NCBI GenBank assembly: GCA_017441005.1
Contig: JAFSAM010000039.1
Span: 1-63,894, forward strand
Reading direction: 5' to 3'
Length of the DNA: 63,894 nucleotides
Source: Clostridia bacterium
GTDB taxonomy: Bacteria > Bacillota > Clostridia > Oscillospirales > CAG-272
The notes beneath the pieces were generated by a model, which searched no databases, was not told the origin of the DNA, and saw only the letters and a program-made list of their open reading frames with translations. Shown in pieces: positions 35,291 to 43,999 of this stretch. A program made the translations under genes and the position numbers. Numbering within the stretch: position 1 is the stretch's first letter; each line of letters begins with the position of its first letter.

Positions 35291-36285
35291 ATATTTTCCT
35301 CTTGTGATATCAAAAGCTTGATAAATTCTTCTTTACTCATTCCGGCAATGCATTGACCTAAAAGCTTGCCGTCAACACAAGAATTCAGCTCAGAATATTC
35401 AAATTTTCTTCCCTTAAGCAAGCATTCAAGCGCCTCTACATCTCGCGTTCCGAAAAAATCACCCGATATTTTGATGTTCTTGATAAAACCGTTTTCAAGT
35501 GTCAGTGCTATCTCGACACCGCCGAAGGGATATCTTCTCTTTTTAACACACGAAAACTCCTTCGACCTGCCGAAATTCCATTCCCAGGTCGAATATTTCT
35601 CTTTTGCAAGTTTCTCTATTTCAGATATATCCTCGCGAGAAAAATCCTTGATCACACAATCGTTTTGGCGGCTGATGTAATCTTCAAGATAAGTCATAAA
35701 TGCTTCGGCATCCATATCGGAGGATAAATGCTCCCTTATATTGCCCACTCTGTTTCGAACGCTCTTGATACCCTTCGATCTGATCTTTTCGGGGTCTACC
35801 TTGAGTGCACCCGTAAGCATCGAAAGGTCGGACGAATAAAGCAAAGTTCCGTGATGCAGTGTCTTGCCGTTATATTGACTCTGTGCATTTCCCGAAATTT
35901 TTATGCCATCGATCAGAATATCATTTCTTCCCGAAAGGCAGACGTTTTTCACGCCGAGTGACTCCAATGCCGAAATGATCGGACGGGTGAACCGCTCAAA
36001 ATCGAGCGTTGCATTTTCATTTCCGCCGACGATAAACGAAAAATTGACGTTTCCGACGTCGTGGAATACGGCACCGCCCCCCGTCAGGCGGCGGACAACC
36101 TTTATATTGTTTTTCTCCGTATAGTCGAGATCAAGCTCGGCATACGCATTCTGATTCTTTCCGATTATGACCGCTTTGTCATTGCGCCAGAGCATAAAAA
36201 CGTTTTCACTCGCGTTGTCGAGCAAATACTGCTCGGAAGCAAGATTGAAATACGGATCGGTGCTTTTGTTTCTGTAAATAACCAT
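35287..36285 (-). CDS. lplA: Lipoate-protein ligase A
   Basis: Attaches salvaged lipoate to lipoyl domains through lipoyl-AMP; 332 aa. N-terminal BPL/LplA catalytic domain with NLASEQYLLD, VVRRLTGGGAVFHDVGNVNFSFIV (lipoate/ATP-binding loop RRxxGGGAVxHD) and KISGNAQSQYNGKTLHHGTLLYSSD, and a C-terminal accessory domain of about 90 residues. Start overlaps the queT stop as TAATG. Both lobes of the E. coli-type enzyme are present, so it should be self-sufficient. Confidence 0.95.
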   Translation of the reverse strand: MVIYRNKSTDPYFNLASEQYLLDNASENVFMLWRNDKAVIIGKNQNAYAELDLDYTEKNNIKVVRRLTGGGAVFHDVGNVNFSFIVGGNENATLDFERFTRPIISALESLGVKNVCLSGRNDILIDGIKISGNAQSQYNGKTLHHGTLLYSSDLSMLTGALKVDPEKIRSKGIKSVRNRVGNIREHLSSDMDAEAFMTYLEDYISRQNDCVIKDFSREDISEIEKLAKEKYSTWEWNFGRSKEFSCVKKRRYPFGGVEIALTLENGFIKNIKISGDFFGTRDVEALECLLKGRKFEYSELNSCVDGKLLGQCIAGMSKEEFIKLLISQEENI

Positions 36286-36827
36286 TATTTTACCTTCATT
36301 TTGTCTTTGATCTTATCAAGAATAAACGAAAGAGGGATTCCGAGACCGTAGCAGGCTACAAGCTGACCTGCGCCGACGGTGAGTGCGTTCCACAAAAATA
36401 CGGTGTAAAAGCTTGTGCCGCTGTTCTGTGTCATCGAAAGGGAGATCACAAGTCCGATCATGACCGCGTTGACAATGATGGGAGGCAAGGGAGCGATCCA
36501 TCTGCCCATCTTTCCGAGCTTTCGGCAAAGATAAGTCAAAAGCGCCGCAAGAAGAGTAGCAATACTGCCGAATATGACGTCAAGTATTACAACGTTCGGA
36601 CTGAAAAAGTTTGAAATGATACAACCGATAAACAGTCCCAGTACCGATTCGGGCATAAAGAATGGCAATATCGTCAATGCCTCGGATATTCTTACCTGCA
36701 GATACCCAAAAGAAAACGGATATATCACAAGGGTGATCGTTGCATAAAGTGCCGCGACGATGGATGCCCTCGTCAAATAATGAGTCATCGATCTGATCCT
36801 TTTTCCCTTTTCTGCTTTGTCAATCAT
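36285..36827 (-). CDS. queT: QueT-family ECF transporter S component
   Basis: 180-aa membrane protein with about six helices. The family segment VRISEALTILPFFMPESVLGLFIGCIISNFF and LDVIFGSIATLLAALLTYL identify the QueT type, predicted to import a queuosine precursor with the shared ECF energising module, which is not in this window. Start MIDKAEKGK has AAGGTG 8 nt upstream. Operon partner lplA raises the alternative that it serves lipoate, but the sequence favours QueT. No preQ1 aptamer fits the leader of about 27 nt. Confidence 0.85.
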   Translation of the reverse strand: MIDKAEKGKRIRSMTHYLTRASIVAALYATITLVIYPFSFGYLQVRISEALTILPFFMPESVLGLFIGCIISNFFSPNVVILDVIFGSIATLLAALLTYLCRKLGKMGRWIAPLPPIIVNAVMIGLVISLSMTQNSGTSFYTVFLWNALTVGAGQLVACYGLGIPLSFILDKIKDKMKVK

Positions 36828-36860
36828 AAAAACACACCTTTTTTCTAAAATAACACGTTT

Positions 36861-36889
36861 ATTATACCAAAAAAACACAAAAAAATCAA
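36861..36889 (-). promoter_or_regulatory. Promoter of queT-lplA-methyltransferase
   Basis: TTGATT (36884-36889), 17-nt T-rich spacer ending TGG, TATAAT (36861-36866). Confidence 0.75.
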
Positions 36890-36928
36890 TAGTGCTTTTA
36901 TACGGGAATATGTCCGAAGGGCGGATAC

Positions 36929-36957
36929 TTGACATAGTTTCTATCCGATGGTACAAT
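36929..36957 (+). promoter_or_regulatory. Promoter of the phosphopantetheinyl transferase gene
   Basis: TTGACA (36929-36934), 17-nt spacer ending TGG, TACAAT (36952-36957). The expected start point is only about 7 nt before the GTG start codon. Confidence 0.75.
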
Positions 36958-36970
36958 AATACTCAAGGCG

Positions 36971-37531
36971 GTGATCACCATAAAAAAAGTATATATTACA
37001 AATATTCTCCCCCTTCTGAACGAAGATGTATATCAATATTACTATGATAGGATCGGAGAATACAGACAGAATAAAGCCAACAAGCTTGTATCCGATATTG
37101 ACAAAGCGCGCTCTGTAGGTGCGGGCGCGGTGTTACGGTTTGCCATAGAAGACAGCACAAATTATAACTATGATAAGCTGCGTTTCTCTATCGAAAAAAA
37201 CGGAAAGCCCTACGTTGAAGATGAGCCCTTCTATTTCAGTCTTTCGCATTCGGGGGATTATGCTGTTTGCGCCATATCCGACGCCCCCATCGGGGTCGAT
37301 ATCGAGCAAGAGACCGAGCTTTCCGAAAAATTCAGAAAGCGCTTTGCCGACAGCATTGTCGATTGGACAAAAAAAGAGGCAAAGGGAAAATTGACGGGCA
37401 ACGGTTTTTTTGATACGACCGAGGATAGTTTCGTCTATACTCATAAAAAAGAAGACGGCTACATAATAACCGTCTGCAGCGACGAAAAAGTAACCGAGTT
37501 TTTGTATTATCATCTTCCCTTTCCCTGCTGA
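36971..37531 (+). CDS. 4'-phosphopantetheinyl transferase (Sfp-type)
   Basis: 186 aa. Moves phosphopantetheine from CoA to carrier proteins. Motifs in order: GKPYVEDEPFYFSLSHSGDYAVCAISD, the Mg-binding GVDIEQ (Asp/Glu), and WTKKEAKGKLTG. The segment between GVDIE and WTKKEA is roughly 15-20 residues shorter than in typical Sfp proteins and lacks the LxxL...FF part, so activity should be checked. The start is GTG, with AAGG only 2 nt before it and the promoter just upstream, giving an almost leaderless mRNA. Confidence 0.85.
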   Translation: MITIKKVYITNILPLLNEDVYQYYYDRIGEYRQNKANKLVSDIDKARSVGAGAVLRFAIEDSTNYNYDKLRFSIEKNGKPYVEDEPFYFSLSHSGDYAVCAISDAPIGVDIEQETELSEKFRKRFADSIVDWTKKEAKGKLTGNGFFDTTEDSFVYTHKKEDGYIITVCSDEKVTEFLYYHLPFPC

Positions 37532-37605
37532 TATTCGTTTTTCTGTGATTCGGGCTAACAAAGTTTGTTCGAACGGTTCGGCACTTATTTTTTAATCGTA
37601 ATTAT

Positions 37606-37641
37606 CAAAAAAACGTAAGCCATTTTAGCTTACGTTTTTTT
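37606..37641. terminator. Bidirectional terminator
   Basis: AAAAAAACGTAAGC/GCTTACGTTTTTTT, symmetrical, between two convergent genes. Confidence 0.9.
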
Positions 37642-37642
37642 A

Positions 37643-39013
37643 TTATTTCAGTAAAAGCTGATGCACCTTAAATACGTCGCCGGCACCCATTGATACCACG
37701 AGGTCACCCTCATTTGCATTGTTATTTATATATTCCGCTATTTCCTCAAAAGTCTCGAAGAACAATGCTCCGTCCACTCTGTTTGCAAGATCCTTCGACG
37801 AAATACCGAAGGTGTTTTGCTCTCTTGCGGCATATATTTCGGCAAATATCACCCTATCCGCCTCGCCAAAGCTTTGGCAGAATTCGTCAAACAGTCCAGC
37901 CGTTCTTGAATAAGTATGCGGCTGGTACACGCACCAAAGCTTTCCGCGGCACAGCTTTTTCAGTCCGTGCAGGCTCGCCTTGATCTCCGACGGATGGTGT
38001 GCATAATCGTCATATATTACGATGCCGTTTCTCTCGCCCTTATACTCATTGCGGCGGTTTACTCCCTTAAATGTAAGCATACTCTTTGCCGCATTTTTTG
38101 CATCAATACCGTGCAAAACGCCGACGGCAATTGCCGCTATGGCATTGACCACATTGTGCTCCCCCGGAACAGAAAGCTCGACACGGCATATTTCGTCGCC
38201 CTTGTATGCTATCTTAAACGTATCGTAGCCGTATTCGTTTTCTTTTATATCATAGCCATAAAAATCCAATGTATTATCATTGACTCCGTAAGTAATGAGT
38301 CTGCCCTTATAATTCTTGAGTGAATCCATAAGGTTGCTGTCATTACCGCAAGCGACAACGGTATGTGCCTTGTCGGCATATTTGGCAAACGACTGCTTTA
38401 TCTGATCGAGAGAGTGGAAATAGTCCACATGGTCCATTTCGAGGTTAAGCAAAACAGCCGTATCGGGATGGAATGACAAGAAGCTGTCCTTGTATTCACA
38501 CGCCTCAAAAATAAAGCCGTCCCTGTCACCGATCCTGTATGCTCCTCCGCCAAGCTCTGCAGTCTTAGCACCGTTCAAAACCGTCGGCTCTCTTCCGTTA
38601 TCTATAAAAACGTGGGCGATCATCCCCGTCACACTGCTCTTCCCGTGCATACCGGCAATGCCTATTCTGTTTGTATAAGCGGTCATAAGCGTACCAAGAT
38701 AGTCGGCTCTGTTGATGCAAGGCAATCCATTTTCGCGAGCATAAACCATCTCGGGATTGTCGGGCGAAATTGCCGCGGTGTACACGACAGCATCATATCC
38801 GACAAGATTCTTTGCCGAATGACCAATGAATATTTCTATTCCCTCATTCCTCAGCTTTGCCGCCATCTCTCCGTCATTTGTGTCGGAGCCGCCCACCTTT
38901 ATGCCGTGTTTGTGGGTTATGCTGGCAAGACTGGACATACTGATACCGCAGATCCCTATAAAAAAAACGGAGTCCGCTCCTTCCGGCAATATAAATCTGT
39001 CTGTTTTTTTCAT
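37643..39013 (-). CDS. murC: UDP-N-acetylmuramate--L-alanine ligase
   Basis: 456 aa, adds the first amino acid of the peptidoglycan stem. N-terminal UDP-binding domain with FIGICGISMSSLA, ATP loop GIAGMHGKSSVTGM (GTHGKTTT in most MurC), central HPDTAVLLNLEMDHVDYFHS with metal ligands, and the C-terminal domain FKGVNRRNEYKGE and YDDYAHHPSEI. The unusual P-loop keeps the Gly-Lys-Ser needed for phosphate. GAGGG precedes the ATG. Confidence 0.95.
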   Translation of the reverse strand: MKKTDRFILPEGADSVFFIGICGISMSSLASITHKHGIKVGGSDTNDGEMAAKLRNEGIEIFIGHSAKNLVGYDAVVYTAAISPDNPEMVYARENGLPCINRADYLGTLMTAYTNRIGIAGMHGKSSVTGMIAHVFIDNGREPTVLNGAKTAELGGGAYRIGDRDGFIFEACEYKDSFLSFHPDTAVLLNLEMDHVDYFHSLDQIKQSFAKYADKAHTVVACGNDSNLMDSLKNYKGRLITYGVNDNTLDFYGYDIKENEYGYDTFKIAYKGDEICRVELSVPGEHNVVNAIAAIAVGVLHGIDAKNAAKSMLTFKGVNRRNEYKGERNGIVIYDDYAHHPSEIKASLHGLKKLCRGKLWCVYQPHTYSRTAGLFDEFCQSFGEADRVIFAEIYAAREQNTFGISSKDLANRVDGALFFETFEEIAEYINNNANEGDLVVSMGAGDVFKVHQLLLK

Positions 39014-39132
39014 TTCGCACCCTCTTTTGTTTTTGTGTTATTTGCAACATAAATTACCACAAAATATGTGCAAACATCACAAATTGTTGACAAATGTTTA
39101 TAAAAAAGTTCAAAAATTTACCAAAAATCGTA

Positions 39133-39161
39133 GTATATATTTCATAAAATGCTGTTATACT
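39133..39161 (+). promoter_or_regulatory. Weak candidate promoter of spoVG
   Basis: Extended -10 TGTTATACT (TATACT at 39156-39161) with a poor -35 (GTATAT) 17 nt upstream. Another TTGACA further up lacks a partner. In Bacillus spoVG uses sigma-H, which was not recognised here. Confidence 0.35.
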
Positions 39162-39202
39162 ATAAGGTAGTACAGTATTAATTATATGTAGGAGGAAAGC
39201 GC

Positions 39203-39499
39203 GTGGTTATTACTGATATTAAAGTAAGAAAAACTTTTGACGAAAGCCCGATGAAGGCGATCGTATCAGTAACCTTCGACAACCAGCTTGCAGTTCACGA
39301 CATCAAAGTAATCAACACTAAAGAAAAACTGTTCATTGTGATGCCCAGCAGAAAGAACCCCGATAACACGTACCGTGATATCGTACATCCCATCAATGCA
39401 GAGTTCAGAGCATCACTTGAAAAAGCAGTTATTGAAGCTTATGAAGCTAAGCTCGCCGAGGAAACAGAAAACTTTGCCGTCGGCAGCACAGCAGAATGA
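39203..39499 (+). CDS. spoVG: SpoVG regulator
   Basis: 98 aa. Small site-specific DNA/RNA-binding regulator, involved in septation and virulence in other Firmicutes. Matches the family from [35 protein letters not shown] to [27 protein letters not shown] start with AGGAGG 7 nt upstream. Confidence 0.95.
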   Translation: MVITDIKVRKTFDESPMKAIVSVTFDNQLAVHDIKVINTKEKLFIVMPSRKNPDNTYRDIVHPINAEFRASLEKAVIEAYEAKLAEETENFAVGSTAE

Positions 39500-39517
39500 T
39501 TTTTCTTATAAAAAAAC

Positions 39518-39560
39518 AGGCTTTGTCCGTGATATTATTCAATGGGCAAAGCCTTTTTTT
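39518..39560. terminator. Bidirectional terminator between spoVG and trxA
   Basis: AGGCTTTG/CAAAGCCT stem with a long loop and T-runs both ways (TTTTTTT on plus, GTTTTTTT on minus). Confidence 0.8.
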
Positions 39561-39562
39561 AT

Positions 39563-39874
39563 TCAGTTAAGCTTATCAAGTATAACCTGTTTGCTTCTTA
39601 CGCCCACTTCTTTTGCGACAATTTCGCCGTTTTTCATAAACACAAGAGTCGGAATACTCATTATTCCGAACTGCTGTGCAAGCTCGGGCTGTTCGTCAAC
39701 GTTTATCTTGCATACCTTAGCCTTTCCTTCGACCTCGTTTGCAATCTCGTCAACGATAGGGGAAAGCATACGGCAAGGACCGCACCAGGTTGCCCAGAAA
39801 TCAAGCAGTACAGGAACGGTAGAATTGATAACCTCTTCGTTGTAATTTTCTTTTGTTACGGTAATAACAGCCAT
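39563..39874 (-). CDS. trxA: Thioredoxin
   Basis: 103 aa, single thioredoxin fold with active site FWATWCGPCRML, cis-Pro in SIPTLVFMKNGE and the C-terminal VGVRSKQ. General cytoplasmic disulfide reductant. Downstream of the transketolase pair with a hairpin in between. Confidence 0.96.
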   Translation of the reverse strand: MAVITVTKENYNEEVINSTVPVLLDFWATWCGPCRMLSPIVDEIANEVEGKAKVCKINVDEQPELAQQFGIMSIPTLVFMKNGEIVAKEVGVRSKQVILDKLN

Positions 39875-39904
39875 ATTTTTCTCCTTTTTTATTTAAACTG
39901 TTTT

Positions 39905-39933
39905 TATTATCCCCCGAAAATCGGGGGATAATT
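39905..39933 (-). terminator. Terminator of the transketolase operon
   Basis: TTATCCCCCGA/TCGGGGGATAA stem with a 3-nt loop followed by TAAAAACAG on the minus strand; the T-run is poor, so some read-through into trxA is possible. Confidence 0.6.
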
Positions 39934-39943
39934 CGTATTATTC

Positions 39944-40882
39944 TTACTTAAGTGCAATAGCTTCCTTTGCTTTTGCTACGATATCGTTTGCAGTAAGACC
40001 ATACATCTCGAGCAGGGGCGGAACCTTTCCGCTTCTGCCAAACTGGTCCATAACGCCGACCTTCTTTACGGGAACGGGGCATTCCTCTGCCAAAGTCTCG
40101 CAAACCGCACTGCCGAGACCGCCGATCACGCTATGCTCTTCAGCAGTAACGATAGCACCTGTTTCCTTTGCAGCCTTAACAAGGATATCCTTGTCGATGG
40201 GCTTGATCGTAGCCATGTTGATCACTCTTGCGCTGATGCCCTCTTCTGCGAGCTTGTCCTTTGCGATGAGAGCCTGCTCAACCATAAGACCGTTTGCAAC
40301 GATGGTAACGTCCTTACCGTCAGCCATCTGAACGCCCTTACCGATCTCAAACTTGTATGTCTCCTGATCGAAGAGTGTGGGAACGGCAAATCTGCCGAAT
40401 CTCATATAAACGGGACCCTCGTGAAGAATAGCAGCCTCAACAACCGCTCTTGCTTCAACTGCATCTGCAGGGCAGATAACGGTCATACCGGGGATTGCAC
40501 GCATTGTTGCAAAGTCCTCGTTACACTGGTGGGTAGCACCGTCTTCACCTACCGAAATACCGCCGTGGGTAGCACCGATCTTAACATTAAGATGGGGATA
40601 GCCGATCGAGTTTCTGATCTGCTCGAAGGAACGGCCTGCAGCGAACATTGCGAAAGTGGAAACAAAGGGGATCTTACCTGTTGCAGCAACACCTGCAGCA
40701 ACGGAAACCATGTTACCCTCTGCGATACCGCAGTCGAAATGTCTCTCGGGGAACTTCTTTTTAAACATGATCGTCTTTGTAGCTTCAGCAAGGTCCGCAT
40801 CAAATACTACAAAGTCGTACTTTTCACCAAACTCGGCAAGTGCCTTGCCGTAAGCTTCTCTTGTTGCAATTTTATCTGACAT
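39944..40882 (-). CDS. Transketolase, C-terminal subunit
   Basis: 312 aa, pyrimidine-binding and C-terminal domains of a split transketolase. Visible: ATREAYGKALAEFGEKYDFVVFDADLAEATKT, DCGIAEGNMVSVAAG with the cofactor-activating Glu, and the TAEEHSVIGGLGSAVCETL segment. Works with the N-terminal subunit encoded 31 nt upstream in the pentose phosphate pathway. Split transketolases are common in Clostridia. Confidence 0.94.
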   Translation of the reverse strand: MSDKIATREAYGKALAEFGEKYDFVVFDADLAEATKTIMFKKKFPERHFDCGIAEGNMVSVAAGVAATGKIPFVSTFAMFAAGRSFEQIRNSIGYPHLNVKIGATHGGISVGEDGATHQCNEDFATMRAIPGMTVICPADAVEARAVVEAAILHEGPVYMRFGRFAVPTLFDQETYKFEIGKGVQMADGKDVTIVANGLMVEQALIAKDKLAEEGISARVINMATIKPIDKDILVKAAKETGAIVTAEEHSVIGGLGSAVCETLAEECPVPVKKVGVMDQFGRSGKVPPLLEMYGLTANDIVAKAKEAIALK

Positions 40883-40913
40883 TTTCTTATCTCCTATACG
40901 TTATTATTGGGGA

Positions 40914-41741
40914 TCAGAGCTGAGCCTTGAGCTCTGCTACAGCCTTTTCGTACTCTTCTGCGTTGGGTGCCTTACCGTGCCAGCCTGCCTGGTTTTCCAT
41001 GAAGGAAACTCCCTTGCCCTTGGTGGTCTTGCAAACGATCATTGTAGGCTTGCCCTTTGTAGCCTTTGCAGCCTCAACAGCGCTTTCGATCTGGTTGAAG
41101 TCGTGACCGTCAATTACGATTACGTTCCAGCCGAATGCCTTGTACTTTTCGTCAATGGGGGTGGAGTTCATAACGTCAACGATAGCGCCGTCGATCTGAA
41201 GTCCGTTGAAGTCAACGAAAGCACAGAGGTTGTCGAGCTTATAGTGAGCAGCAAACATTGCCGCCTCCCAAACCTGTCCTTCTGCGAGCTCGCCGTCACC
41301 GAGTACAGAGTATACACGGTAATCCTTGTTGTATATCTTTCCGGAAAGTGCCATTCCGCAAGCTGTGGAAATGCCGAGTCCGAGTGAACCGGAGGACATA
41401 TCAACGCCGGGTACGCCCTTCATATCGGGATGGCCCTGGAGATAGCTGTCAACCTTTCTGAAAGTTTTGAGATCTTCCTTGGGGAAGAATCCTTTTTCTG
41501 CCAATGCAGCATAAAGACCGGGTGCGCAGTGACCCTTCGAAAGTACAAAGCGGTCTCTATCCTCCCACTTGGGATTCTTGGGATCTACCTTCATCTCTAC
41601 AAAATAGAGATATGTGAGAATTTCGGCGATCGACATCGAACCGCCGGGATGGCCTGAAGAAGCGCTGAAAACCTCTTCGAGAATGTCAAGCTTAATTTCT
41701 ATAGCTTTCTTTTGCAATTCAGCGATTTTTGCCTGTTCCAT
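40914..41741 (-). CDS. Transketolase, N-terminal subunit
   Basis: 275 aa, thiamine diphosphate and Mg-binding half. Visible: SGHPGGSMSIAEILTYLYF, DRFVLSKGHCAPGLYAAL and the ThDP motif GDGELAEGQVWEAAMFAAHYKLDNLCAFVDFN. AGGAGG is well spaced before the ATG. First gene of the operon. Confidence 0.95.
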   Translation of the reverse strand: MEQAKIAELQKKAIEIKLDILEEVFSASSGHPGGSMSIAEILTYLYFVEMKVDPKNPKWEDRDRFVLSKGHCAPGLYAALAEKGFFPKEDLKTFRKVDSYLQGHPDMKGVPGVDMSSGSLGLGISTACGMALSGKIYNKDYRVYSVLGDGELAEGQVWEAAMFAAHYKLDNLCAFVDFNGLQIDGAIVDVMNSTPIDEKYKAFGWNVIVIDGHDFNQIESAVEAAKATKGKPTMIVCKTTKGKGVSFMENQAGWHGKAPNAEEYEKAVAELKAQL

Positions 41742-41820
41742 CGGTGTTCCTCCTAAAGCAAATAAACTTAAAATTTATAGATAATATTTTATCACGAATG
41801 GGAATATTTTTACTCTTATT

Positions 41821-41849
41821 ATTGTACTATGTTTTTATGCTTTTGTCAA
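41821..41849 (-). promoter_or_regulatory. Promoter of the transketolase operon
   Basis: TTGACA (41844-41849), 17-nt spacer, TACAAT (41821-41826), about 80 nt before the first gene. Confidence 0.75.
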
Positions 41850-41899
41850 ACAATTTTTTGAAATATTATTGTTTTTTCGGTATAAATGCAAATAATTTC

Positions 41900-41928
41900 T
41901 TGCACAACGGATAATATAGTGGTATAAT
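41900..41928 (+). promoter_or_regulatory. Promoter of the oligoendopeptidase gene
   Basis: TTGCAC (41900-41905), 17-nt spacer ending TGG, TATAAT (41923-41928). Confidence 0.75.
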
Positions 41929-41973
41929 CCATATTGATATGATAATTATTGCGTTTTTTATAGGAGGTTATTT

Positions 41974-43656
41974 ATGAAATTCAGCGATATGAAATACGTG
42001 CGGGTCGACACACTCGAAACAGGAAAACAGTTTGAAGCCCTTACTCAAAGAGTGAAAAATGCCGCATCGGCAGACGACGTTTTTGCCGCTTTGGATGAAC
42101 AGGAAAAAATCAGCTCTCATTTTTCCACAATGGCTAATATTGCCTACGTCAGACACAGCATCAACACGGAAGATGAGTTTTACGATAAAGAAAACGAATA
42201 CTATGACGAGAACGGCCCCGTTCTTCAGGAAAAGGTAACCGATTTTATGCTTGCTCTTATGGCTTCCCCCTACAAAAAGGACGTCGAAGAAAAGCACGGC
42301 AGCCTTATGTTCAAAAACCTTGAAATGGAGCTTAAGTGCTTCTCTCCCGAGATCATTCCCCTTCTCCAGAAGGAAAACAAGCTGGTCAGCGATTACCAGA
42401 AGCTTGTCGCCTCGGCACAGATCGATTTCAACGGCGAAAAGCTCAACATTTCCCAGCTCGGTGTATACAAAGAGGACAGCGACAGAAGTATCAGAAAGCA
42501 GGCATTTGAGGCTGAGGGCGGCTTCTATATGAGCCACGCCGACGAGCTCGACGGCATTTTCGATGACCTTGTAAAGGTTCGTACCGAAATTGCCAAAAAA
42601 CTCGGCTTCAATACTTTTACGGAGCTTGCATACCTCAGGCGCACACGTAACTGCTATACCCCCGAAATGGTTAAAGCATTCAGAGATCAGGTAAAAAATG
42701 ACCTCGTCCCCGTAGTTGCAAAAATCAAAAAGGAGCAAGCGGAGAGCATCGGCGTCGACGGGCTCAAGCTCTACGATGACACCACCTTCTATCTCGACGG
42801 CAACCCCAAACCCGTCGGTACACCCGAGGATATTCTCGAAGCGGGCAAAAAAATGTATGAGGAAATGTCGCCCGAAGCAAAAGAGTTTATCAACTTTATG
42901 TATGATAACGAGCTTCTCGACGTTAAAGCTAAAAAAGGCAAGGCTGTCGGCGGCTATTGTATAACCTTCCCCGAGTATAAAGCCCCCTTCATCTTCTCAA
43001 ACTTCAACGGTACCGCAGGCGATGTGGAGGTGCTCACTCATGAGGCAGGCCACGCATTTGCCGACTATACGGTCAGAAACTTCGAAATCGAAGCAAACAA
43101 GAACCCCACAATGGAATCTTGCGAGACACACTCCATGTCTATGGAATTCTTCGCTTGGCCCTGGCTTGAGCTTTTCTATAAAGACTATACAAAAAGAGCA
43201 AAGCTCACCCACCTGAAGGGCGCGCTCATCTTTATCCCCTACGGCTGTATCGTCGATGAATTCCAGCATATAGTCTACGACAACCCCGATCTCACCCCCG
43301 CACAGAGACACGAGGCTTGGGCAAAGCTGGAAAAAACCTACCGTCCATACATTGATATGACGGGTATTCCCTTCTACGGCGACGGCAGAGGCTGGCAGAG
43401 ACAGCTCCACATCTATCACTATCCCTTCTATTATATCGACTACTGCCTCGCTCAGACGGCTGCATTGACCTTCAGAAACATTATGATGACCGACCACAAA
43501 GATGCCTGGGAGAGATATATGCGCTTCGTGAAAGAGGGCGGTAAAAAGACCTTTGTTGAGCTTTGCTCAGTTGCAGGAATCAAGACCCCCTTCGAAGACG
43601 GCGCTCTTAAAGAGATCGCCGACTCCACCGAAAAATGGTTGAATGAGCAAAAATAA
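41974..43656 (+). CDS. M3-family oligoendopeptidase (PepF-like)
   Basis: 560-aa zinc metallopeptidase, cytoplasmic (no signal peptide). The active site is VLTHEAGHAFADY (HExxH) with the downstream Glu in NPTMESCETHSMSMEFF. Substrate-side Tyr/His residues are visible in DGRGWQRQLHIYHYPFYYIDYCLAQTAAL. Cleaves short peptides for amino-acid recycling. AGGAGG before the ATG and a terminator after it make it monocistronic. Confidence 0.94.
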   Translation: MKFSDMKYVRVDTLETGKQFEALTQRVKNAASADDVFAALDEQEKISSHFSTMANIAYVRHSINTEDEFYDKENEYYDENGPVLQEKVTDFMLALMASPYKKDVEEKHGSLMFKNLEMELKCFSPEIIPLLQKENKLVSDYQKLVASAQIDFNGEKLNISQLGVYKEDSDRSIRKQAFEAEGGFYMSHADELDGIFDDLVKVRTEIAKKLGFNTFTELAYLRRTRNCYTPEMVKAFRDQVKNDLVPVVAKIKKEQAESIGVDGLKLYDDTTFYLDGNPKPVGTPEDILEAGKKMYEEMSPEAKEFINFMYDNELLDVKAKKGKAVGGYCITFPEYKAPFIFSNFNGTAGDVEVLTHEAGHAFADYTVRNFEIEANKNPTMESCETHSMSMEFFAWPWLELFYKDYTKRAKLTHLKGALIFIPYGCIVDEFQHIVYDNPDLTPAQRHEAWAKLEKTYRPYIDMTGIPFYGDGRGWQRQLHIYHYPFYYIDYCLAQTAALTFRNIMMTDHKDAWERYMRFVKEGGKKTFVELCSVAGIKTPFEDGALKEIADSTEKWLNEQK

Positions 43657-43672
43657 TGTAATAGTTTAATAT

Positions 43673-43712
43673 AAAAATCGCTATTCAATTTCCTTGAATA
43701 GCGATTTTTTGT
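43673..43712 (+). terminator. Terminator of the oligoendopeptidase gene
   Basis: AAAAATCGCTATTCAA/TTGAATAGCGATTTTT stem with a short loop. Confidence 0.88.
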
Positions 43713-43772
43713 ATTATCGAACTTATGATAAGAGTATTTAAATATTTTATAATTGGTTGAAAGCTTTTTTAT

Positions 43773-43960
43773 TACGACCTCATCCGACTCGCCGCATTCA
43801 GGTCTTGCTATTCCGTATTTCATAGGCGGCGAGCCACCTTCTCCCACCGGAGAAGGTACAATGTGAATGCGATTTTAGTTTTTTTCTTCGGTTGAGGGCG
43901 GTTTTGTTTTTCAGTCTTCTTACGAGCTCATCCGACCACCGGAGAAAGTACAATGTAAAT
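43773..43960. repeat. Degenerate palindromic element, copy C
   Basis: Fills the 343-nt gap before the glycosyltransferase. Contains two related subrepeats, ACCGGAGAAGGTACAATGTG (from 43848) and a near copy starting near 43937, each preceded by an ACGA-CTCATCCGAC stretch. The CGACCTCATCCG start also occurs near 63830. No gene is visible in the gap. Confidence 0.5.
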
Positions 43961-43999
43961 GCATTTTCGGTTTTTATATAGTTCGGTAGTTATGATCGG

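Noticed and set aside
36828..36889. preQ1 riboswitch before queT
   Set aside because: The leader is only about 27 nt from the predicted start point, too short for any preQ1 aptamer.
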